64,000 bases of DNA from Flavobacterium sp. 9 (GCF_002754195.1 NZ_PEEU01000001.1:5270001-5334000), one strand, 5' to 3'. Positions 53,501 to 63,274 are shown, counted from the first letter of the stretch. Numbers and translations are program-made. The notes: generated by a model not told the origin, from the letters alone.

Positions 53501-54172
53501 ACAAAATCACTAAATGTTACAGTTGCCACATGTTCAGATATAACTATAACCAACACAGTTAGCAATCCAACACCAAACTTTGGTGATGTAGTAACATTTA
53601 CCGTTACAGTAAACAATGTTGGAGAAGGTAGTTTTATCAATACGATAGTTAGTGATTTATTACCAAGTGGATATAATTTAGTAAGTTCTAATACAACATT
53701 AGGAACATATGATCCGAAAACAGGATTATGGACAATTCCAAATTTGAATTCAGGACAAAGTGTTGTACTTACAATTACCGCCGAAGTTTTATCAAGCGGT
53801 ACTTATACAAATGTTGCCACTGTCGAAATTTCAACTCCATTAGATGTTGATGCATCAAATAACTCGGCTTCCGCTTCGGTAGAACCAATTTGTTTGACAG
53901 TTTATAACGAGTTCACTCCAAATAATGATGGATCAAATGACCTCTTTAGAATTGATTGTATTGACACATATCCAAATAACGAGTTGAAAGTATTTAACAG
54001 ATACGGTTCATTAGTATATAGTAAACAACATTATGAAAATGATTGGGACGGAACTGCCAATGTATCAGGAGTTGTTAATAGAGGAGATATGTTGCCAACA
54101 GGTACTTATTTTTATGTGATAACCATTGGAGATGGAACGGTTAAAAAAGGATGGTTATCTATAATGAGATAA
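41525..54172 (+). CDS. Giant T9SS type-B-sorted adhesin-like protein with 24 tandem Ig-like units (SprB-like)
   Basis: 4215 residues (roughly 0.43 MDa) from the ATG at 41525, which opens a signal (KRLFGLLFLLLFCNKNFAQ); the frame extends 29 codons further up without a plausible start. Order: signal peptide (1-32); five copies of a roughly 150-residue module starting with Cys at about 34, 449, 860, 1359 and 1527, the first three followed by Ig_7-type (CHU_C-associated) Ig-like units with WYDxxTGG and TYYVE signatures; further Ig/PKD-like units; 24 tandem units of 79-82 residues (about 1979-3916); a PKD-like unit; a DUF11-like domain (about 4003-4120); and a T9SS type-B C-terminal domain (about 4123-4215) with EFTPNNDGSNDLFRI, VFNRYGSLVYS and LPTGTYFYVI. 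It is probably secreted by T9SS and displayed as a surface adhesin, possibly for gliding. SprF- and OmpA-like genes follow directly. Confidence 0.9.
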   Translation: MKKKFTFYDLIVKKRLFGLLFLLLFCNKNFAQTFCRPDSQTNSTGGLLCVGMSVMNPDNAWDSSMTTYATISNVLGLACFAQETLHFSQTAKAGDQIVIYFGEGNGLLDVDVLANATIQARNGVNPVGGQVTMNNPLLNLQLLSATNSAVIKYTLPGDADRIQIQSGGLLSALVNLRIYDVRLQFAKPTIAGGETQSVCYGQSVLLTATPAAGTTVAWYDSPTSTTALSTLNTFTTPNLTATTTYYVSTSRVGGCESSERLPVTINVINPLLPTISSTGTTICSAGATQATTLSVISPVPGTVYSWFSAPTGGVALATGTSYTPTVPTGATNFYVEASIGACKTATRTAVTVTSTPVPAAATILTQSVTILSGQNATLSASTAEANVALDWYDVPTGGIKLLGDSNTFTTPILTATKIYYVESRSTVGACVSATRVPVTVTVIPAALGGCLEANSQQTNQNGLCLLCASSNQNNSVDGNSATAARLTLPVGLLNGYIQQTLQFNNPGKAGDIVDVELELPGGIADLSLLGAVSLATYNGATYNNDRVSTNNNALVTLQLLTGNRFRASIVAGANFDRVEIRLGGLVSALTNLDIYQATYRYKAPAITGNATPICGTQTATLTAATALGETIKWYDALTGGNLLVSTAAYTTPALTVNTTYYVELTRNGCVNSERNPVLVTVNNPVAPSTVTASPLNICTGDATTITIQSPVAGTTYNWYDAASGGNLVFTGTAFATPALTATTTYHVEAVIGSCLSPTRTPATVNVNPRPSAPVPANSSVIIQSGQTAMLSVTPSAGVTYMWYSAPTGGTLLQGTGSNTYTTPVLTANTTYYVEAVNTLGACTSTSRAAINVLVTNGVSTCLQPSTQAINVDPGLLCVLCNGINGPNAVDANPNNFASLTITAGVLNSYIQQELNFLTPGQAGDIIDVELELPGGLADLSLLGSVSIGTSNGGTENLLRLAVNNSLLNLQVLSGNRFKVSLPTNAAFDRVDIRLGALVGLLTTLNVYGASYRFPNATITGATAPICAGQTATLAASSTGTETFTWYDAPTGGNIVAVSPTLPLTTTTTYYLEATRGGTCINSVRQPVTVNVLPIPTDADITITSPLTASCAGGIVLAPTSALAGAKFKYYTDQNKTTEITTGTVAGVTYVKDGTTDALTISGLIAANAPYTYYVSVLNGGTCENVNGTLKEVVVNYPTGSALTVQTPFVRCAKVNLKDAITNFDSSGNTTYTFFDPSNNPITDLAASNITLSGTYSIQAQTVGSACPSVKLPVVVTVNPLPTLTGVTSSIVITKGSSLALAATSNGTITWYDPQGNVLPSNNTGILNTVGVYTYTVIATSAASCTTSQTVTVSVIDPIDCDPLFERVYATTELSGSILTGGVTSGPQAVDGDPSTFSTITTGLGLLGIGTTWQNLQWPTTIAKGTPVTVKLGLANSAVAVGQSISVVGTKRDGSNNPIDIGPLQSASGSLLNLLPGQNSFEYTFVPSNTSGPQDYDGIRVQLGSVLSLAQNINVYDAHYSKQVTQIACGKGDIEDIFFGVRDLGVGALTSTVGVSNAWNVADGDVATYATMFSGVGVLAAAELTTKFRTPSMVGDSLRITISKPGTILNLNLLTGFTIQLYSGNIAVGAPIQNTSSLLTLKLLSGDTMAMTIVAPQTQPYDKVTIRFGGVASVLDQLRVHTIDRVTNTEVIGGDPDNKITVCPGADITLTVPPKACANYVWYDSPTGGNSVATGQTFTLPANLAAGTYKYYVQPIRYGCPALERGEVTVVVRATTPAAKIANVTINGGNNPIICAEDGKVTLDAVLAATPTVTNPVYHWYKFNGTTSVVVAGETTSKLVLTGLVPGTYTYYVGLSSDEFCETAVADRKLVTFTILPTSLVTDIVVDNITICHDTDAVLTPTTTLTSPVFSWFLDANKTQPIINGVIGGVTYTISGTGVLTASGLTTAMSPITYYVAVSSSTTCPNKNGELKTATVIVNDPATPTTDDTTQDFCLINNPTVASLQVNEADVVWYTASSGGTALATTTALVTGPYYGAIKNPATGCESSVRLLVTVTVTDPGTPIITKTTQDFCLVNNPTFATIDVSPATNIIWFNAATGGTAIAPTTVLTTGTYYASIKNPTTTCESKVRLAITINVTDPGTPIITKTTQDFCLINNPTFATIDVSPATNIIWFSAATGGTAIAPTTALTTGTYYAAIKNPTTTCESKVRLAITINVTDPGTPVITKNTQDFCLINNPTFATIDVTPAVAANIVWYAAATGGTAIAPTTALTTGTYYASIKNPTTTCESKVRLAINISVTDPGTPVITKTTQDFCLVNAPTFATIDVTPAVAANIIWFNAATGGTAIPSTTALTTGTYYASIKNPTTTCESKVRLAITINVTDPGTPVITKTTQDFCLINNPTFATIDVSPATNIIWFNAATGGTAIAPTTALTSGTYYAAIKNPTTTCESKVRLAITINVTDPGTPVITKTTQDFCLINNPTFATIDVTPAVAANIVWYSAATGGTTIPSTTALTTGTYYASIKNPTTTCESKVRLAINISVTDPGTPVITKTTQDFCLINNPTFATIDVSPAVAANIVWYSAATGGTAIPSTTALTTGTYYASIKNPTTTCESKVRLAITISVTDPGTPVITKTTQDFCLINNPTFATIDVTPAVAANIVWYSVATGGTAIAPTTALTTGTYYASLKNPTTTCESKVRLAITINVTDPGTPVITKTTQDFCLINNPTFATIDVSPAVAANIVWYAAATGGTAIAPTTALTTGTYYAAIKNPTTTCESKFRLAIMINVTDPGTPVITKTTQNFCLINNPTFATIDVSPAVAANIVWYAAATGGTAIPSTTALTTGTYYASIKNPTTTCESKVRLAITISVTDPGTPVITKTTQDFCLINNPTFATIDVTPAVAANIVWYAAATGGTAIAPTTALTTGTYYASLKNPTTTCESKVRLAITINVTDPGTPTTTDTTQDFCLVNAPTIASIQVNTPTTGTIVWYSAATGGTAIAPTTALTTGTYYASIKNPTTTCESKVRLAIAISVTDPGTPIITKTTQDFCLINNPTFATIDVSPATNIVWYSAATGGTAIAPTTALTSGTYYAAIKNPTTTCESKVRLAITISVTDPGTPVITKTTQNFCLINNPTFATIDVSPATNIVWYSAATGGTAIPSTTALTTGTYYASIKNPTTTCESKVRLAINISVTDPGTPVITKTTQDFCLINNPTFASIDVTPAVAANIVWYSAATGGTAIAPTTALTTGTYYASIKNPTTTCESKVRLAITINVTDPGTPVITKTTQDFCSINNPTFATIDVSPATNIVWYSAATGGTAIAPTTALTTGTYYASIKNPTTTCESKVRLAITISVTDPGTPVITKTAQNFCLVNAPTFATIDVSPAVAANIVWYSAATGGTAIASTTALITGTYYASIKNPTTTCESKVRLAITIKVTDPGTPTTTDTTQDFCLVNAPTVANIQVNTPTTGTIVWYATATGGTPIAPTTALATGNYFASISDPATTCQSALRLQVAVSVTNPATPTTTDTTQDFCLVNAPTVANIQVNQSNVVWYNAATGGTAIAPTTALANGNYYATLKDATTGCESSVRLLVAVSIKDPGTPTTTATTQVFCSGDSPKVSNIKVNEANVVWYATLKGGTAIAPTTALANGDYFGAIKDPATGCESNTRLKVTITIGNTVNPTTTNAAQSFCTVSAPTFASIQVNEPNVVWYTALTGGTAIASTTALTTGVYYGNIKDPISGCESTTRLKVTVTVSGPSPTPTTTDASQDFCSINTPKVSDIQVNEANVIWYSTATGGTAIPATTALASGTYYGVVSSATGCENPVRLAVVVKVNTPGIITTPRTTQTFCLSALPTIASIVVNEPNVVWYTSATGGTPLAANTPLIAGTYYASALNNTTNGCASATRLGVTINFENDALVQLATTDDTPCVFKGVTYSIANGKSNYVWSITNGTIVSGGGTADGSVTVSWSDIGPGKVEVTYINNCGDTTTKSLNVTVATCSDITITNTVSNPTPNFGDVVTFTVTVNNVGEGSFINTIVSDLLPSGYNLVSSNTTLGTYDPKTGLWTIPNLNSGQSVVLTITAEVLSSGTYTNVATVEISTPLDVDASNNSASASVEPICLTVYNEFTPNNDGSNDLFRIDCIDTYPNNELKVFNRYGSLVYSKQHYENDWDGTANVSGVVNRGDMLPTGTYFYVITIGDGTVKKGWLSIMR
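47459..53272 (+). repeat. Tandem array of 24 Ig-like coding repeats (240 or 246 bp in the core)
   Basis: Consensus TDPGTPVITKTTQDFCLINN, then PTFATIDVSPAVAANIVWYS, AATGGTAIAPTTALTTGTYY and ASIKNPTTTCESKVRLAITINV. Units 2-18 (47693-51838) are near-identical: eleven of 246 bp and six of 240 bp (the latter lacking two residues in the AVAAN stretch), which add up exactly to the 4146 bp observed. Units 1 and 19-24 are diverged. Each core unit has two Cys, in DFC and TTCES. Unit 13 (50381-50626) is a chimera. Confidence 0.95.
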
Positions 54173-54217
54173 GCGTGCTATTAATCATCTAATTAATTAA
54201 ACTAAATAAGTATCGTT

Positions 54218-55150
54218 ATGAAACTATATATAAAATCATTAGAAACATATTTTATTTTGATATGTTCTTTTATCACGTTTTGCGCCAGTGCGCAACAGGA
54301 TCCTGAATACACACAGTATATGTATAACACAATGGCCGTAAATCCAGCTTATGCTGGGTCTACTGGCGCATTGGAAGCTACACTTTTGCACCGTTCACAA
54401 TGGGTTGGTATTTCTGGAGCGCCAGAAACACAATCATTCTCCATTCAATCACCGCTTCGAAATGAGAAAATTGGTTTAGGATTAAGCGTCGTTAACGACA
54501 AAATTGGTCCATCAAACGAATTGTATCTTGACGGAAACTTCTCTTATTCAATACCATTAGGTTACGAAAAAAGATTAGCCTTCGGGTTAAAAGCAGGAAT
54601 GAGAATGCTGAACATAGATTGGTCAAAAGGGAGATATTATGATAATAATGATGTTTTGCTAAATCAAAATATTGATAATCAGGCAAAATTAGCCGTTGGA
54701 GCAGGAGTTTACTATTATACTAATAAATGGTATTTAGGATTTTCAATTCCAAGCTTTATTCAAAGTGATTACTACGATGACGTTCAGGAATCTATTAATT
54801 ACGACAGGTTACATTATTATTTAATGGGAGGTTATGTTTTTGATTTGAATCCAAATTTGAAATTTAAACCGGCATTTTTAGTAAAGGCAGTTAGTGGAGC
54901 ACCGCTTTCTGCTGATATTTCGGCGAATTTTATGATTGCAGAAAAATTTGTAATAGGAGCTTCTTACAGAACAGACGATTCAGTAAGTATTCTGGCAGGT
55001 TTTCAAATATCAAAAAGCTTCTATCTCGGATATGCTTTTGATTATACTGTAAGTCAATTGAACAAATACAATGATGGAACACACGAATTCATCTTGAAGT
55101 ATCAGTTCAATAAAGGTGAAAGCAAAATTAAATCTCCTCGATTCTTCTAA
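54218..55150 (+). CDS. PorP/SprF family type IX secretion membrane protein
   Basis: 310 residues with a signal ending CASAQ. The family opening QQDPEYTQYMYNTMAVNPAYAGSTGALEATLLHRSQWVGISGAPETQ is unmistakable. Outer-membrane beta-strands follow (IGLGLSVVNDKIGPSNELYLDGNFSYSIPLG, LGFSIPSFIQSDYYD) to the end strand HEFILKYQFN. SprF-like proteins work with a specific giant type-B substrate encoded just upstream, helping its secretion or surface attachment through the T9SS. It starts 45 bp after the giant gene's stop and 11 bp before the OmpA gene, so the three form one operon. Confidence 0.95.
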   Translation: MKLYIKSLETYFILICSFITFCASAQQDPEYTQYMYNTMAVNPAYAGSTGALEATLLHRSQWVGISGAPETQSFSIQSPLRNEKIGLGLSVVNDKIGPSNELYLDGNFSYSIPLGYEKRLAFGLKAGMRMLNIDWSKGRYYDNNDVLLNQNIDNQAKLAVGAGVYYYTNKWYLGFSIPSFIQSDYYDDVQESINYDRLHYYLMGGYVFDLNPNLKFKPAFLVKAVSGAPLSADISANFMIAEKFVIGASYRTDDSVSILAGFQISKSFYLGYAFDYTVSQLNKYNDGTHEFILKYQFNKGESKIKSPRFF

Positions 55151-55161
55151 AAGTACAACCT

Positions 55162-57096
55162 ATGAAAAAAATATATATCCTAAGTTTCGTATTGAGTTTT
55201 ACATTAGGTTTTGCTCAGACGAATTTAAAGAAAGCGGATGCCTTGTTTAGAGATTATTCCTATCTGGATGCTTCAAAAGCATATGAGGAAATTCTACAAA
55301 ACATAAAAAATCCATCCGCTCAAACGATAAAGAATGCTGCCGACTCGTATTATTTTATTTCAGATGCCAGAAATGCATTAAAATGGTACAGAAAATTATA
55401 CGAAGTACAAGGCAACAATTTAACCGACATTTACTATTTGCGTTACATCCAAACCATGAAAGCAGTTATGGATTACGATGAAGCAGATAAAATCACAAAA
55501 GAATATCTGAATAAAAAAGGAGATAAAAATGAGATCAATCGTTATGTTGCCCAAAAAGCACAAATGGATAGTCTTGCAAAAGCAAAATCTCTTTACACAA
55601 TAAAAAATTTAGATATTAATACCAGTAAATCTGATTTTGGAGCTGCTTTTTTTCAGGACAAAATAGTTTTTGCATCTGCCAGAGATACTACGAAATTCAG
55701 CGAAAAGCTATACAGCTGGAACAATCAGCCGTTTCTAAGCTTGTATGTGGCGGAAAGAAATCCTGCAGATGGAAGTTTGTTTAATGAAACAATATTTCTT
55801 CCAAATGTAATGACCAAGTATCACGAAGCAACAGCGAGTTTTGATGCCAGCGGAAAAACAATTTATTATTCTACCAATATTGTAAAGAAGAATAAATTGG
55901 TTATTGATCAGGACAAAGTCAATAATTTTCAGATTATAAAAGGCGCTGTAGTAGATAATAAGTTAGATAATCCGCAGAAAGTTTTCTTTGACAGTGATGA
56001 TTATTCAGTTGGTCATCCTTCTTTGAGTGACGACGGACAATATCTTTTCTTTGCATCAGATATGCCGGGAGGTTATGGTGAAACCGATTTGTATTATGTA
56101 AAAATCGCCAATGACGGCACAATGAGTTCCCCGGTAAATTTGGGACCAAAAATTAATACAATTGGTAACGAAGTTTTTCCTTTTTACCGAAACGGAGTGC
56201 TTTATTTTTCTTCAGATGGACATTACGGATGGGGAGATTTAGATGTTTATGAAAGCAATTTTTTAGCCGATGGAACTTTTACAACTCCAAAAAATTTAGG
56301 AGCACCGATAAATAGTAACAAAGACGATTTTGCTTTTATAATTGATAAAGCAGACAGTTATGGTTATGTTTCTTCAAACAGAGCCGAAGGTAAAGGAGAC
56401 GATGATATCTATTCTTTCACCAAAGGAAAACCGGTTTGTAATCAAAACATTTCAGGTGCGGCATTTGACAGAAAAACAAAATTGCCACTTACAGATGTTT
56501 CCATTATGGCGTACAATTCTTATAGTGAGATTCTTGGAGAAACAAAAACCAATTATGATGGTAAATATGCGATCGTAGTGCCTTGCGGAAAAGTAGTTAA
56601 AATGATTGCGGCTAAGCCAAATTATAGCAGCGACGAAAAAACCGTTGAAACTACGATGGAAAATGAAGGCGAAATTAAAGATGTAAACTTCGAGCTTAGC
56701 AATTACGATGATTTAGTAGTTAAGAAAAAAGGAGTTGAAAAAGTTGACGTTAACCCAATTTATTTTGATTATGATAAATTTGATATTACCCCATTGGCAA
56801 TTGAAGAATTGACGAAAGTGGTTTTTATCATGAAAAAATTTCCAAATATCAGGATCAAGATAGAATCACACACAGATTCTCGCGGGAAAGACGCTTACAA
56901 TTTAAAATTGTCTGACAACAGAGCCAAATCGACTCGCGATTATATTGTTTCACAGGATATAGATCCTTCAAGAATAGAAAGCGCGATAGGTTATGGTGAA
57001 AGCCGAATAATAAATAAATGTAAAAATGGCGTAAAATGTACCGAAGCCGAACATTTAGTAAACAGACGCTCAGACTTCATTATTATCCAGAAATAG
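55162..57096 (+). CDS. OmpA family protein with N-terminal TPR-like and beta-propeller-like regions
   Basis: 644 residues with signal MKKIYILSFVLSFTLGFAQ. Residues about 20-130 look TPR-like (KKADALFRDYSYLDASKAYEEIL, YKRK-type helices). A PD40/WD40-like propeller follows (about 150-420; GHPSLSDDGQYLFFASDMPGGYGETDLYYV, PFYRNGVLYFSSDGHYGWGDLDVYE). A carboxypeptidase-regulatory-like region comes next (NISGAAFDRKTKLPLTDVSI). The C-terminal OmpA domain (about 525-644; IYFDYDKFDITPLAIEELT, IESHTDSRGKDAYNLKLSDNRA) binds peptidoglycan. Such genes regularly follow sprF. It probably fixes the adhesin or secretion apparatus to the cell wall. Confidence 0.93.
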   Translation: MKKIYILSFVLSFTLGFAQTNLKKADALFRDYSYLDASKAYEEILQNIKNPSAQTIKNAADSYYFISDARNALKWYRKLYEVQGNNLTDIYYLRYIQTMKAVMDYDEADKITKEYLNKKGDKNEINRYVAQKAQMDSLAKAKSLYTIKNLDINTSKSDFGAAFFQDKIVFASARDTTKFSEKLYSWNNQPFLSLYVAERNPADGSLFNETIFLPNVMTKYHEATASFDASGKTIYYSTNIVKKNKLVIDQDKVNNFQIIKGAVVDNKLDNPQKVFFDSDDYSVGHPSLSDDGQYLFFASDMPGGYGETDLYYVKIANDGTMSSPVNLGPKINTIGNEVFPFYRNGVLYFSSDGHYGWGDLDVYESNFLADGTFTTPKNLGAPINSNKDDFAFIIDKADSYGYVSSNRAEGKGDDDIYSFTKGKPVCNQNISGAAFDRKTKLPLTDVSIMAYNSYSEILGETKTNYDGKYAIVVPCGKVVKMIAAKPNYSSDEKTVETTMENEGEIKDVNFELSNYDDLVVKKKGVEKVDVNPIYFDYDKFDITPLAIEELTKVVFIMKKFPNIRIKIESHTDSRGKDAYNLKLSDNRAKSTRDYIVSQDIDPSRIESAIGYGESRIINKCKNGVKCTEAEHLVNRRSDFIIIQK

Positions 57097-57206
57097 TTTT
57101 TATATTTGCACTCTAATAATCTGATTATCAGCGGTAAAATATAGAACGAAGAAACCATTTGGAAGTTGGTTTTTATTAATTCTTTTTTAAGAATAATGGA
57201 CAAGAA

Positions 57207-57245
57207 GAAAATCAGGCTGCATCGTTTTGCAGCTTGATTTTTGAT
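57207..57245 (+). terminator. Terminator of the adhesin-SprF-OmpA operon
   Basis: AAATCAGGCTGCA TCGTT TTGCAGCTTGATTT hairpin with one internal mismatch, followed by T-rich sequence, about 110 bp after the OmpA stop. Confidence 0.7.
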
Positions 57246-57268
57246 TTTATAAAACTTTAGGGTTTTAG

Positions 57269-60017
<2,749 letters not shown>

Positions 60018-60032
<15 letters not shown>

Positions 60033-60929
60033 TCTTCCTTGATTAGTGTGTGCTTTATCCTTATCGAAATAAAAATCTATTCTTCCTAAATTAATTCCGT
60101 AACAACCAACTTGATTCACCAAAACATCTTGTTGCGCTTTATTTTTTACAATAGTTGGTTTGTCTAAGAAAGTGTGCGTGTGTCCGCCAATAATCAAGTC
60201 TATATCCTGAGTTTGTGCAGCGAATTTTAAATCAGAAATTTTAGATTCATCATCCTTATATTTATAACCTAAATGCGAAAGGCAAATTACCAAATCACAT
60301 TTTTCTTGTTTCTTCAGTAATTGCGTCATATCCTGAGCAATTTCTACAGGATCATTATAAACAGTTTCCTTATACATTTGTTTGTCAACCAAACCTGCAA
60401 GCTCAATTCCTACACCAAAAACACCAACTTTAATTCCGTTTTTGTGGAAGATTTTATAAGGTTTTACAAGTCCGTTCATGACCGTGTTTTTAAAGTTATA
60501 ATTAGAATTGATGAATTCAAAAGTAGCGTGAGGCATTTGAGCATACAAACCATCAAGACCATTGTCGAAATCGTGATTTCCAATAGTAGATGCATCGTAT
60601 TTCATCATACTCATTAACTTAAATTCAAGTTCGCCGCCGTAATAATTAAAATATGGAGTTCCCTGAAAAATATCTCCTGCGTCTAATAAAAGTACATTTG
60701 GATTTTCTTTACGAATAGTTTCTATAAGAGCCGCTCTTCTCGAAACGCCACCTTTATTAGGATTACGAGGATCATCAGCCGGAAAAGGATCGATGTGGCT
60801 GTGAACATCATTAGTATGAAGAATCGTTAAGTGTTTTATATCGTTAGTTTCAAAACTGCTTAATGACAAACCTAAACTTAATAAGGCAGTACTTGCGGCT
60901 GTTTTTTCGATAAATTCTCTTCTTTTCAT
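60018..60929 (-). CDS. Exported metallophosphoesterase (N-terminal domain of a 5'-nucleotidase, separate gene)
   Basis: 303 residues. The N-terminus MKRREFIEKTAASTALLSLGLSLSSF has a twin-Arg-like RREF motif with a hydrophobic stretch, suggesting Tat export. The calcineurin-like dimetal motifs are intact: TILHTNDVHSHIDP, LLDAGDIFQGTP, GNHDFDNGLDGL, CLSHLGYKYKDD and IIGGHTHTFL. This is the catalytic half of UshA/5'-nucleotidase enzymes, which hydrolyse nucleotides and nucleotide sugars. The substrate-specificity half is missing here and is encoded by the gene immediately upstream on the same strand, 108 bp away. Confidence 0.93.
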
Positions 60930-60977
60930 TTTATATATTTTTTTACGAAAACTGTAATGTAATTTGCTAATGTTTCT

Positions 60978-61034
60978 TTTGCCACGAATTTTACGAATTT
61001 CAATTAGTGTAAATTCGTGAAATTCGTGTTTTAC
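60978..61034. repeat. Dispersed 'GCCACGAATT' repeat
   Basis: TTTTGCCACGAATTTTACG ... AAATTCGTGAAATTCGTGTTTTAC, imperfect inverted arms. It lies between the two 5'-nucleotidase genes. Confidence 0.6.
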
Positions 61035-61037
61035 TTT

Positions 61038-61817
61038 TTATTCTTCTGTAATTCGGATATTTTTTGCTATCGGAATTGTATCAACTTCTTTAAAATAATC
61101 AATCAATACATCTCTCAGTTTGTAATTCAAATCAAATTTCTGAACACCTTTAGCAAAGAAAGTCATACTATCACCACCATTTGCCAAATAATCATTTGTA
61201 GCTACATAATAAATGGTATTAAGATCAAGAGGTTTTCCCTGAATTAAAATGTTTTTTGCAGTATTATCTTTTGCAATCGTAAAAGTCATCCCTGATAAAG
61301 GCTGAGGTTTTTTCTCCTTAATAATATAAGCAGCTATATCCAGAATTTGTTGTCCTTTTAAAGCTACAACAACCAGATTGTTTTCAAAAGGCATAATCTC
61401 AAAAGCCGTTCTTGTTGTTACATTACCTTTAGGTAAAATAGCACGGATTCCGCCATGATTTAATAAACACAAATCAATGCTCTTTTTCTCGCGAGCTTTA
61501 AAAACAATATTTCCACGTTCTACACAAACATCGGCTAATAAACTTCCGATACTTGTTTGCCATTTTCCCGTACTTTTATCAAGAGTTTCAGGACAATATG
61601 CAAGCACGCTGTCCAGGTCTTTGTTGATATGATCGCGATATGGCTTTATAAATTTTTCAATTTCAGGAGTTTCTGCGCCCTTTTCTGTAATTGGAAGCTG
61701 TTTTCCCTCTATCTTCGTTAAATTATAATTTTTCTGACTACAGGAAAATATAAAAAAAAGTGTTAAGAATATAACAAAAAGTTTCAAAAATCCGTTATAC
61801 TTTTTTAGTTTTACCAT
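61038..61817 (-). CDS. 5'-nucleotidase C-terminal domain lipoprotein
   Basis: 259 residues. The N-terminus MVKLKKYNGFLKLFVIFLTLFFIFSC is a lipoprotein signal with lipidation at Cys26. The rest is the 5'-nucleotidase C-terminal domain: VGSLLADVCVERGNIV-type start, LCLLNHGGIRAILPKGNVTTRTAFEIMPFENNLVVVALKGQQI (substrate loop), and YYVATNDYLANGGDSMTFF (adenine-stacking Phe region). It is the specificity half of a 5'-nucleotidase, here fixed to a membrane and separate from the catalytic half encoded 108 bp downstream. Confidence 0.93.
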   Translation of the reverse strand: MVKLKKYNGFLKLFVIFLTLFFIFSCSQKNYNLTKIEGKQLPITEKGAETPEIEKFIKPYRDHINKDLDSVLAYCPETLDKSTGKWQTSIGSLLADVCVERGNIVFKAREKKSIDLCLLNHGGIRAILPKGNVTTRTAFEIMPFENNLVVVALKGQQILDIAAYIIKEKKPQPLSGMTFTIAKDNTAKNILIQGKPLDLNTIYYVATNDYLANGGDSMTFFAKGVQKFDLNYKLRDVLIDYFKEVDTIPIAKNIRITEE

Positions 61818-61838
61818 CTTAAATGCGACTTAAATAAT

Positions 61839-61846
61839 TAATTTTG
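61839..61846 (+). promoter_or_regulatory. Putative -7 box of the DUF6913-dapA run
   Basis: TAATTTTG, 18 bp before the ATG at 61865. Confidence 0.45.
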
Positions 61847-61864
61847 TAATCTGGTAAAAGTACT

Positions 61865-62377
61865 ATGTTTTTAAATTATATAAAGGAAATTTTTGTAAAA
61901 AAATCATTAAAAAATAACCTGCATAATGTCAAAAACGAAGTCTTTACAAGCAATGTGCAAACAATTGGTTTATTGATTGATGAGAGTGAATTTAGTCATT
62001 CGCAAGAGTTAATAAACGAATTAATACAACAAGGAATATCGCCTGAGAGTATAAAAGTTGTTGCGTACAGAGATAAATTTAAGCAGAAAGAAACGTATTC
62101 GAAGCCTACTTTTGGTAAAAAACATATCAAATGGAACGCAGAGATTACAGAAGATTTTCTGAATGAGTTTACAGATACAGAATTTGATCTTTTGATTAGT
62201 TATTATGATATCGAAAAAGTGATTTTGATGATGATAACCAGTAAATCGAAAGCTAAATTTAAAGTAGGATTTTCGTCAATCGATAAAAGCTTAAACCGCT
62301 GGATGATGAATACTGCTATAGAGGATTACAAACTTTTCGTCACAGAATTGTTTAAGTATTTAAAGAGTATAAAATAA
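61865..62377 (+). CDS. DUF6913-like cytoplasmic protein
   Basis: 170 residues, basic at the start (KEIFVKKSLKNNLHNVKNEV), no signal. The core reads NVQTIGLLIDESEFSHSQELINELIQQGI, SIKVVAYRDKFKQKE, then FTDTEFDLLISYYDIEKVILMMITSKSKAKFKVGFSSIDKSLNRWMMNT. I recall this family (DUF6913) as flavobacterial and usually next to dapA; function unknown. It is followed 15 bp later by dapA, so the two are probably one transcript. It has a Rossmann-like alternation but no known motif. Confidence 0.8.
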   Translation: MFLNYIKEIFVKKSLKNNLHNVKNEVFTSNVQTIGLLIDESEFSHSQELINELIQQGISPESIKVVAYRDKFKQKETYSKPTFGKKHIKWNAEITEDFLNEFTDTEFDLLISYYDIEKVILMMITSKSKAKFKVGFSSIDKSLNRWMMNTAIEDYKLFVTELFKYLKSIK

Positions 62378-62392
62378 AATATAAATTAGAAT

Positions 62393-63274
62393 ATGCAATC
62401 ATTAATAGGAACTGGTGTTGCGCTTGTAACTCCATTTAAAAAAGACTTTTCAGTAGATATCGAAGCTTTACAACGCATCGTTAATTTTTCGATAGACGGA
62501 GGAGTTGAATATCTTGTAGTTATGGGTACAACAGCAGAAAATGCTACCTTAACACAATCCGAAAAAGAATTGGTTATAAAAACAGTAATCGATGTCAATA
62601 AAGGAAGATTGCCTTTAGTTCTTGGAGTTGGAGGAAATAATACAATGCAAATTGTAGAAGAATTGAAAACAGGAGACTTTTCTGCATTTGATGCGATTCT
62701 TTCTGTTTCTCCTTATTATAATAAGCCAACGCAAGAAGGAATTTATCAGCATTTTAAAGCAATTGCAGAAGCATCGCCAATTCCGGTGATTTTATATAAT
62801 GTTCCTGGAAGAACATCAAGTAATATGTTGCCGGCAACAGTAGTGCGTTTGGCAAAAGAATTTACTAATATTGTAGCAATAAAAGAAGCTGCAGGAGATT
62901 TGGCTCAGGCTATGCAATTGATAAAAAATGCACCAAAAGATTTTCTTGTTATTTCAGGAGATGATATGATTGCATTGCCAATTGTTTTAGCTGGTGGAGC
63001 AGGAGTAATCTCTGTAATTGGACAAGGTTTTCCGAAAGAATTTTCAGAAATGATCCGTTTAGGATTGAACAGAAAAGTAAATGAAGCATTTAAAACTCAA
63101 TACTTTTTATCAGATTGTATTGATATGATTTTTGAGCAGGGAAATCCTGCCGGAATCAAACAAATCTTTCAAGCCCTTGATATTGCTGAGAATGTTGTAC
63201 GTTTGCCATTAGTAACCGTAGACGAATCTCTGGCAAACAGATTGAATGAATTTGTTAAAAACAGCATTAAATAA
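62393..63274 (+). CDS. dapA: 4-hydroxy-tetrahydrodipicolinate synthase
   Basis: 293 residues. It condenses pyruvate and aspartate semialdehyde, the first step of the lysine/diaminopimelate branch that also feeds peptidoglycan. Motifs are [57 protein letters not shown] (catalytic Tyr), [26 protein letters not shown] (Schiff-base Lys) and [22 protein letters not shown]. The length matches the family. It precedes bamD, a common flavobacterial order. Confidence 0.97.
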   Translation: MQSLIGTGVALVTPFKKDFSVDIEALQRIVNFSIDGGVEYLVVMGTTAENATLTQSEKELVIKTVIDVNKGRLPLVLGVGGNNTMQIVEELKTGDFSAFDAILSVSPYYNKPTQEGIYQHFKAIAEASPIPVILYNVPGRTSSNMLPATVVRLAKEFTNIVAIKEAAGDLAQAMQLIKNAPKDFLVISGDDMIALPIVLAGGAGVISVIGQGFPKEFSEMIRLGLNRKVNEAFKTQYFLSDCIDMIFEQGNPAGIKQIFQALDIAENVVRLPLVTVDESLANRLNEFVKNSIK

